A stretch of DNA of 64,000 nucleotides from Ilex aquifolium. Lineage: Eukaryota; Streptophyta; Magnoliopsida; Aquifoliales; Aquifoliaceae. Shown here piece after piece: positions 57,153-64,000 of this stretch (position 1 is the first letter of the stretch; every line of letters starts with the position of its first letter). Below the pieces are notes generated by a model. The model was not told where the DNA came from, did no database searches, and worked only from the letters and a program-made list of their open reading frames with translations. The DNA lies in assembly GCA_951799425.1 (NCBI GenBank), contig OX637391.1, positions 49,199,069-49,263,068 of the forward strand, read 5' to 3'. A program made the position numbers and the translations under genes.

Positions 57153-59557
57153 TCATCTTGCAAAGTTACTAATTTGAGTCTGATGCAGTCCGAAATGACG
57201 AAGCGATGGCGTGTTAGAACTAGTAGGTGGTCTGTCAATAGAGACGGGCATAGAAGCATATAAGGATGAAGCTTTCCGATCTTCGTCTCTAGTAATAGTA
57301 GAACTATCAGTATTGTCATCCTCCAAGGATTTTCGTCGCAAATCCTCGAATCTCACACTAGAATCATCTATATATGTGTGCTCTGGAGTTATATCCCATT
57401 TCTTAAAAGGGCCATCTTTGTAGCTTTCACTGAAACGTGATTGGAGACGAATATTTGAATGGATGAAAACCAAGTTGTCAGCTCTGGTAGAATTCAATAT
57501 GTTTCTCTTGACATTGTGAATAAACGAATACGTGCTTCAATTTATTTTAGCTGAATAACTTGTAATTGGTTGTGATAACACCTTTTATAAAAAAATAATA
57601 AGACAAATTAATAATGATAATTAACAATATAAATAAATAACTTGTAATTTAAATTAGTACATTTTTCGCTACATCTGCTAATTCTAGAGTTTCTAAATCA
57701 TATGTCAACCACCAATCAATAGCATCCATGGTCACAGCATTTGTTTGAGCAGCCGCCATAGCATAAAAACCCTTTCGCGAGTGAAAATGTGCATACTATT
57801 CTCGCAATTATTTTGCTTCTTCTACATCTTCTGCTATTTTTTCAAAAGCTTCCATAACACCTACGATGACCTCCCAATCTTAATTTGGAGTTTTCCTAAC
57901 TGTACCTCCCAGTGCTAGCTTGGTAAGATATTGGGTATCATAAAACTATGGTGTTAGTGCAAACCAAAAACAATGCAAAGAAATATTCATCTTCTCCTAT
58001 CTATCAAGCACAATTTTTTCAATCTGGAGAAATTTATCGTGTTTTCCACCCCTCATAATATCTTTTATTTCACCAAGCATATTGTCCATCTTTTCATAAA
58101 TCTCACCATTTTTTGACCTTCCCCATCACAAAATCTAATAAGAAAAAATATAAGTTTTGTGATACTTATGATATTCTCCACATCCTCATAAAATTTTTCA
58201 CTAATAACGGTTTCTGTAACCAAAGCACCTAACTTGTGTGTTCATCCTCAGATTTTATCAATTTTTTCCATGACTTGAGAATAATGATAGCTGCAAGAGA
58301 TTCTCTACAGTCAACAAGTCGCTTCAACAAAATATAATGCGATGCAAACCTAGTGTTAGCCACTTTTAATAGATCCAATTTAGACTGAGCTCTAAACATA
58401 GCCAAAGCATGTGTATGGTTCAAGAAATATTTAACAATAGACTTTCCCCTTCTATAAGTATTTTTAAACTACTCAAATTCCTTTGCAAAGTCTTTAAAAA
58501 TTAGATTCAAAGTATAAACAACACAAAGAGACCAAAATATGTGTTTGTGTACCTTTTCCACCTCTTTTTCCGCAAGTTTGTAATTTGCTGCGTTATCGGT
58601 CACTACTTGAATGACATTTAGTGGACCTACTTCTTCGATGGTTTTCAACAAAAAATCAGCAATTGCTTTACTTGTTTTCTCTATCCCCGAAAAATTCTCA
58701 GCATATAAAAACATAGCTCCACGACTATTTGCAGCAATGATATTAATAAGTGCTTGATACTTCTTCACATTAGTCCACCCATCTGATACAATAAATACCC
58801 CATTAGAATACCAAGTATCTTTAACCGGAATCAAATCTTTTTCAACACTTCTTTTGCACTCATCCAATAATGTAGTTCTTGCTTTTTCATAGTTGGGAGT
58901 CTTGTAACCTTTAGGTCTCCTATTTATAGCTGAAATCATCTCATTGAATTGAGGATTTCTCAACACATTGAATGGGATTCCATTAGCACATAATCTCCTC
59001 ATGACCTTCAAGTCAACCATGTCTCGATCCATTATTTTGAATGCATCTTCAATTGATCCCGTCGTTGGTGAAGGTTGCCGCTTCATCAATGTAAAATTTT
59101 TCAGGGATGAAGAAACTCCTATTTTTTCTACCTTTTGTACTCTTTCTTGTAATTTTGCATATTCAGTCAAATTATTCATCAACGCTTAACATCATTTAAT
59201 TTTTGTTTTTTTCCCGGGACACCAAAAAAGTGGTAATACATTCGAGAATACGAACTTGTAAATTTACCACCGCAATGCTTACATGACCAACTCTTTGATC
59301 CCCCTGAATTTTTTCCTTCAGCTACACCAATAAGATTGACTTCATTGAGTAATAGTTTTCAATTTTGCATCAACTTATAATTGATCTTCCTGTGTGCGAT
59401 TTTTTTGTGGTTGCCTAGTGTTATCTTCTTCCGTTACTTCAATATGTTCGACTTCTTGTTCATCAGCAGAATCATCTAAATTCTGAATATTAATTCCGAA
59501 TTGTTCTTCAACCTGAAAAGAGTCTTGTTTTTCCCTCCTTCTATTCCCAAAAATCAT
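57153..59557 (-). pseudogene. hAT transposase (BED finger, DUF659, dimerisation region), broken
   Basis: From ATG 59557 an acidic N-terminal part, then in another frame a BED zinc finger (CKHCGGKFTSSYSRM.., about 59300-59215). Next a DUF659-type core, 59182-58469: IPFNVLRNPQFNEMI, FIVSDGWTNVKKYQALINI, VTDNAANYKLAEKEVE, CVVYTLNLIFKD, which carries the Asp residues of DGWT and TDNA. Then 58423-58229 (FRAQSKLDLLKVANTRFASHY). The C-terminal dimerisation part lies at about 57900-57153 (LVFIHSNIRLQSRF, YKDGPFKKWDI). Frame changes and stops separate the pieces. Family role: nuclear cut-and-paste transposase. Confidence 0.85.
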
Positions 59558-59951
59558 TTTTTTAAGTAGCAAAAATTCAATACAGTAGAGAGATATTGAA
59601 TGAATAATGGGCAACAGAAAGAGAGAGAGAAAAAAGAGAGGCGGTAGAGTTTAGGGTAAAAATCTAAAAAAAAATATATATATATATATATATGGCTACC
59701 AGGCTGCCTACAATAGTTGTGTACAAAAAGTTATAGACTTACAATAGCCCAACTACCTAATTGGTAGACTTATTAGTATTTTTACTTTTTTATCCAAAGT
59801 GTGTGATAACATGTCTTATAAAATAAAGGGCTTCTTTTGTCTTTTCACCAAAAAAAATACTGGAGTGTTGGACACGTTTTTATTTTTTTACGATTACACG
59901 TTTTCAAAACATATCTCGGTTGGTTCTTCCAATTAAACAATTACTATAGAT

Positions 59952-59953
<2 letters not shown>

Positions 59954-59996
<43 letters not shown>

Positions 59997-60000
59997 AAAG
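59954..60000. repeat. (GA)n microsatellite
   Basis: GA repeats upstream of the hAT transposase, possibly in its leader. A short ATCGATCGATCG run lies at about 60054-60070. Confidence 0.9.
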
Positions 60001-60542
60001 AGAGAATCGAAATGGGAAGAACACAAACGTCGAAGGAGAGAGAGAGAAAGAGATCAATCGATCGATCGATCTGCGAGATGCGAAGTCAACGGAGAGAGAG
60101 ATATAGATCTGCGATGGGAACCACACCAAACTCGAACCAGTCTTCGATGGGAACGAAGCATTATGTGCAGCAGGAAGCAGTGTTCGCTGGCGACTGTCGA
60201 TCGAGGCAAACGAACGCGATCCATAGCACTTTTCGATGTAGTAATCCGAAAAGCTTTGTGGGATCCATTGGGTATGTAACCTAATCTTCATTCTTCACTT
60301 GGTTTGGCCTATTATAGCTTAATTTGTGCAATTTATGATATTTACAATGATTTGATTTGATATGGGTTTAGGGTTTATATTGGAGACCTGAGTCTGAGAT
60401 TCTGAGTTTTGATTTAGTGATTAATTTGATAGGGGTCGGAGATTTGAGAGATCCAGATCGCGAACAACCCACGTTTGTGGCCGTGCGACCCTGCTCGAGG
60501 ATCGTAGGGGTCCATGCGTTTTCTGGTAACCCTGGTGACATC

Positions 60543-61270
60543 AGCACTAGTGAAGTACTGACGAAGGGTGAGACTATAACAACGATACCCCTTCGGTGTG
60601 CGAGAGTATCCAAGGAAGACACATTTGTTACCACGAGGGTCAAGTTTATCAAACCTAGGCCCCAAGTTATGAACATAATAGACACATCCAAAAACCTTAG
60701 GGATGAGAGAGATTAAAGGAGTATTGGGTATGCCCATGTAGCACAGAAGACGGAATGCGATTGATAAGGTGACAATTAGTAAGAACAGTATCACTCCAAA
60801 AACAACGAGGAACATGCACCTGGAATAACAGATGTCAGTTCTTATGCTCAACAACACCATTCAGCTGAGAGGTATAGGCACAAGAAGTTTGATGCATAAT
60901 GCTAGTTTTACAAAGATAAGACGAAAATAATCAAATTCATATTCACGAGCATTATCAGAACACAAAATACAAATACAATATTGGATTTTTATTTCTTTAC
61001 AAAATGTCTCAAATATATATAAAATAATTCAGAACGAGCTTTCATAAGAAATAACCAAGTCACACGAGAATAATCATCCACAAATGTCACAAAAGAAGAA
61101 AATTTATTAGATGAAATATTCTTTATTGGACCCCATACATCATAATTGACTAATTCAAATGGACTAGACACACGATTATTGACTCTAGACAAAAAGAACA
61201 TACGGTGATGCTTACTAAGTTGACAAGCTTCACAAGACACTGACACATGACTAAGGTTAGGAACTTGACA
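60543..61270 (-). pseudogene. Copia integrase
   Basis: GAG-pre-integrase/zinc finger end CEACQLSKHHRMFF, then the core VNYDVWGPIKN and FVDDYSRVTWLFLMK (first catalytic Asp region), and a C-terminal part GCVYYVHNLGPRFDKLDPRG..CVFLGYSRTPKGYRCY. The region between about 60860 and 60990 is broken. The reading stops at the hAT junction. Confidence 0.85.
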
Positions 61271-61423
61271 CTTCAGATTCTGGAGAGAAGGATAACCAAG
61301 ACAACAATGTCACTAAAAAGGAGATAATGAGGTCTGAAGGGCCTGAGGAGGTGGATCAGGGTCAAAGTAATAGAGACCACCAACTTTATGCCCCGTATCA
61401 TTTTTCTTCTTTGTCTGAAGATC

Positions 61424-61873
61424 CTAAAACACACAATAAGAAGGATAAAAGGTTACGAAACAATTAAGAGAGCAAGTAATGTTGCTAATAGAAAGTAAGC
61501 TAAAGGGGAATTGGGGAACAAATAAGATGAATGATAAGGACATATCAGGATTCAATTGAGTAGTCTCAAAACCTGAAACTTTAGAGGAAGTACCATTAGC
61601 AAGAGTAACACTGTGTGGAGAAGTAATATACTGATAAGTAGAAAAGACACTACATGAACCAGTCATGTAATCAGAAGTGCTGAAATCTATGATCCAGGGA
61701 TTGTGAGTAGAGAACAGTAAACAAGTAGAAGCAGTACTTGATTGGGCAAAAGGAAGATGAAACAGACTACTACTGAGACAGGAACTGAGCATACTCCTCT
61801 CGTGTAAGAGTAACTGACCCAAAGTCAAGTGGAGCCAACCGAGGTATAAAAATAGGTACAGAGGGAATGTCAT
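61424..61873 (-). pseudogene. Copia protease region
   Basis: The copia protease motif WIIDSGAS-type site reads WIIDFSTSDYMTGS here (about 61695-61655), so the Ser-Gly of the active-site triplet is lost while Asp is kept. Nearby VTLANGTSSKVSG and SLLSISNIT are normal for the family. Inactive if expressed. Confidence 0.8.
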
Positions 61874-61985
61874 CGAGCTCTAGGGTTTTTGTGAAACTCC
61901 TTGCGTGAAGAAGGGTTAGCTCCTTTCAGGTTTGGTGGGTTAGCTCACTTGGTCTTCGGGTCATAATAAATCAATGGATCATGGG

Positions 61986-62929
61986 TCATTTTAATTGACT
62001 CAATCCCCTTTTACTTGTCATCCTAATAGGAGACCTTATTAGCAACCCCCAAAGGCTTGCCATGTAAATCCCAACAATAATCAATAGTGTGGCCTCCACG
62101 ACCACAATGAGTGCATGAACGAGAACCAGGTCAACCTCCGCGACCTCCATCACGGCCTCCCCGACCTCCACAACCACCGTGATGACCACAGCCATCTCGT
62201 GGACTATCACTGTGGCCATTAGGAACAACAAGAGCTGAGCGGCCATTGGGCAAACCATGATCAATGCCTGAAGAGCCAGTAGACAAAGTAGCATGCTGTA
62301 AATGGAAGAAAACCTCAAGCAGAGACTGAAGACGAGAGCTACCCAAAATCTGAGAATGAATAGACTCATATTCTAGTTTCAGACCCATCAGAAAACGGAC
62401 AACATTTAAATCCTCATGTTGTTTCTGTCAAACTGTTGCATCAATAATAAAACAGGAGGTAGAGCTTTAATTCCTCACAAATTCCTCGAACGTGAGAATA
62501 ATAATTCTCAAGACTCAAAATACCCTGCTCTAGGCAAAAATACTGTATATACACCTCAAATACATGAATAAAATTATTTGTACCAGAATACATGGTGGCC
62601 AAGTGATCCCAAATTTTTTTGGCCGTGTTAAAATAAAGCAATGTAAAACTGATACCAGGCTCAATGCTATTCAATAATAATGAAATAATCTGAACATCTT
62701 CTTGTTCCCACTGATCATACCCAGGAGTATTTTCCTTGGGTTTAGTGTCCACTAAATATTTTTTAAAGCCTTTGCCTCTAAGAAATACTTGGACCGATCA
62801 TGACCATAAAACATAATTAGTTCCATTGAGCTTAACAGAAGTCATGTGACCAATACGGAGAATCATAGGAGAAAAGGTCGGTGGCACAGGTAGAGTAATG
62901 ACAGACTAGTCATCATTCTTAGATTCCAT
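61986..62929 (-). pseudogene. Copia gag of the host element
   Basis: From ATG 62929 (MESKNDD then a stop), gag with YDQWEQEDVQIISLLLNSIE and FNTAKKIWDHLATMYSG (62752-62580), a Gly/Arg-rich segment (about 62220-62130) and a zinc knuckle-like CTHCGRGGHTIDYCWDLHGKP at about 62110-62050. Stops and frameshifts throughout. Confidence 0.8.
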
Positions 62930-63207
62930 AGTGATAAAGAAACAACAAAGAAATGTCACCTGAGTGTGATTCGTACACAAAGAAGCATTGGAACAGGCCA
63001 AAAATCACATAAACCAAGGTGAACTAGCTCGATAGTTGTTGAACTTGACTGAACCAAGCCTGAATTGTGCAGAACTAGGTCTGAACCAGCATGGAAGGTG
63101 CTGAACTGGACTGATCCAAGTCTGAATCGGCTTAGGAATGGCAAAATAACACTAAACTAGTTGTTGAACTGGTTGAACCCAATAGAACTCCACTGAACCA
63201 ATCTAAA
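62930..63207. other. Copia leader remnant with degenerate repeats
   Basis: Contains degenerate copies of a CTTGGTTCAGTCCAGTTCAG-like phrase on the minus strand (about 63000-63200). No primer-binding site is visible. Probably the leader of the host copia element, cut by the LTR at 63208. Confidence 0.45.
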
Positions 63208-63376
63208 TGTTAAATATCATCAAATTAAAAGAAAAGATAAAAGAGAGAAAATAGAGAATAATTGCATTAGAGCTTAATAGAAAAATGCATACAAGAGGCC
63301 CTTATATAGTAGGGCAACATAAAAGAACAAAAGGACTAAACTACCCTTAAGACTAAATATGCTAACTACTCTAACA
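63208..63376 (-). repeat. 3' LTR of a second copia element running off the right edge
   Basis: Plus strand TGTTAAATATC to CTCTAACA, with the TTATATAGTAGGGCAACATAAAAG block shared with the 222-bp LTRs at 52 and 54 kb. A purine tract and an RNase H reading follow at higher coordinates, so this is its 3' LTR. Possible target site CTAAA at 63203-63207; the partner is outside the window. Confidence 0.75.
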
Positions 63377-63389
63377 CCCTCCCTCAAAC

Positions 63390-64000
63390 TCATGATGTGG
63401 TAGCAGAAAACATCAAGAGTTTGCCAAGAAGAAAACGAAAGCGAGTAATAGTAGGCGATTTTGTGAAAAAATTTGCTAACTGCATAGTAGAAGAAAGAAA
63501 AGGGAGGGAGATAGTGCCCAACTGAAGATGAAGACGCACAAAGTGGCAATCAATCTCAATATATTTTGTGCGCTCATGAAAGGCTGAGTTATGAGCAATT
63601 TGAATAGCACTTGTATTGTCACAATACATAGGAGTCGGTGCAGGTAACATGATGTCAAGATTAGCAAGGAGCCATCGTAACTAAACTATCGCAGCTGTAG
63701 TAGACGCCATAGCACAATATTCAGCTTCAGCAGATGAACGAGAAACAACCGTTTGCTTCTTACTTTTCCAAGAAATAAGAAAATCACCGAGGAAAAGGCA
63801 AAAGCCAGTTTGAACTTACGGTCCATAGAGTCACCAACCCAGTCGGCATTAGAATAAGCCCTGAGGTCCATAAAGGAGGAGGAGGAGACTAACAAACTCT
63901 AATGCATAGTACCTCGAAGATACCAAAGAATACGAAGTACAGCAGCCCAGTGAATAGTGGTGGGTGAGACAACAAATTGACTGACAACAAACATGAACTG
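63390..64000 (-). pseudogene. Copia RNase H end, partial at the window edge
   Basis: Minus-strand pieces: [16 protein letters not shown] (RNase H start, about 63880-63835), MYCDNTSAIQIAHNSAFHERTKYIEIDCHFVR (given here only as position about 63630-63540; key D and the HxRxKHI-like motif are visible) and TMQLANFFTKS near 63465. These are copia RNase H hallmarks. Frameshifted near 63660-63830. It belongs to the family that gave rise to the small element at 52096-54454. Confidence 0.8.

Larger units (their letters stand above)
55156..60534 (-). mobile_element. hAT element, 5.4 kb, with broken transposase, inside the host copia
   Basis: Perfect 8-bp target duplication GTGACATC (55148-55155 and 60535-60542). 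The left end TAGGATTACC pairs with the inverted right end CAGGGTTACC. The duplicated bases lie in a conserved copia codon run, and the copia reading continues on the other side. A hAT transposase relic lies inside on the minus strand, and a second hAT-type element is nested at 55420-56813. Confidence 0.88.
50737..62929 (-). mobile_element. Ty1/copia element (host), interrupted twice
   Basis: Minus-strand order gag (62929 to about 62100), protease (about 61700), integrase (61270-60543), RT (55147-54460 and 52095-51595), RNase H (about 51500-50888), purine tract, 3' LTR (50737-50880). The reading breaks at two insertions, both with exact target duplications: hAT at 55156-60534 and a small copia element at 52096-54454. 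The 5' LTR and primer-binding site are not found between 62930 and 63207. Stops and frameshifts in most domains mean it is dead. Confidence 0.85.

Overview
The window is nuclear DNA of a flowering plant, almost certainly a eudicot. It is AT-rich, has intron-containing genes of plant families, and is packed with plant-type LTR retrotransposons, Helitrons, hAT, Mutator-like and PIF/Harbinger elements. An inserted piece of chloroplast DNA also points to a plant. I cannot name the species.

Genes. (1) Minus strand 403-5855: a complete seven-exon gene for a small nucleolar RRM protein of the NIFK/Nop15 type. (2) Minus strand 24237-25682: an intronless SAM-dependent methyltransferase with a spermidine-synthase/METTL13-like fold. 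From memory, an RRM gene of this type and a methyltransferase are also adjacent in Arabidopsis (At5g04600/At5g04610); if so, the 18 kb between them here is a conserved gene pair pushed apart by transposons. (3) Plus strand 38277-39319: a frameshifted SABATH carboxyl methyltransferase pseudogene. (4) Minus strand 40219-49157: eleven exons encoding the C-terminal part, with the whole kinase domain, of a CTR1/EDR1-type Raf-like MAPKKK. Its 5' exons are not in the part I can read. Chloroplast DNA (clpP exon 3, 5'-rps12 exon, rps12-rpl20 spacer) sits in a 4.8 kb intron.

Transposon layout. 6.0-9.4 kb: PIF/Harbinger-like repeats and a broken transposase, split by a 2.07 kb Helitron that itself carries a MULE-type MITE. 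9.4-12.85 kb: LTR remnants, one split by another Helitron. 13.65-13.98 kb: a 334 bp Helitron. 14.49-22.34 kb: a long-TIR Mutator-like element holding a solo LTR, which holds a non-autonomous gag-only Ty3/gypsy element with an antisense extra reading frame. 22.4-27.9 kb: four fold-back MITEs, one starting 78 bp before the methyltransferase start codon. 28.0-31.5 kb: a five-copy 400 bp tandem array, probably inside a Helitron. 31.6-36.5 kb: a decayed Ty3/gypsy pol with two insertions. 50.7-64 kb: a Ty1/copia element broken by a small copia derivative and by a 5.4 kb hAT element, which carries a second hAT insertion; a further copia element runs off the right edge.

The genes do not form a pathway. 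The main interest is the insertion order, which can be read from target-site duplications whose ends I located to the base. No RNA genes, CRISPR arrays or prokaryotic-style signals were seen.
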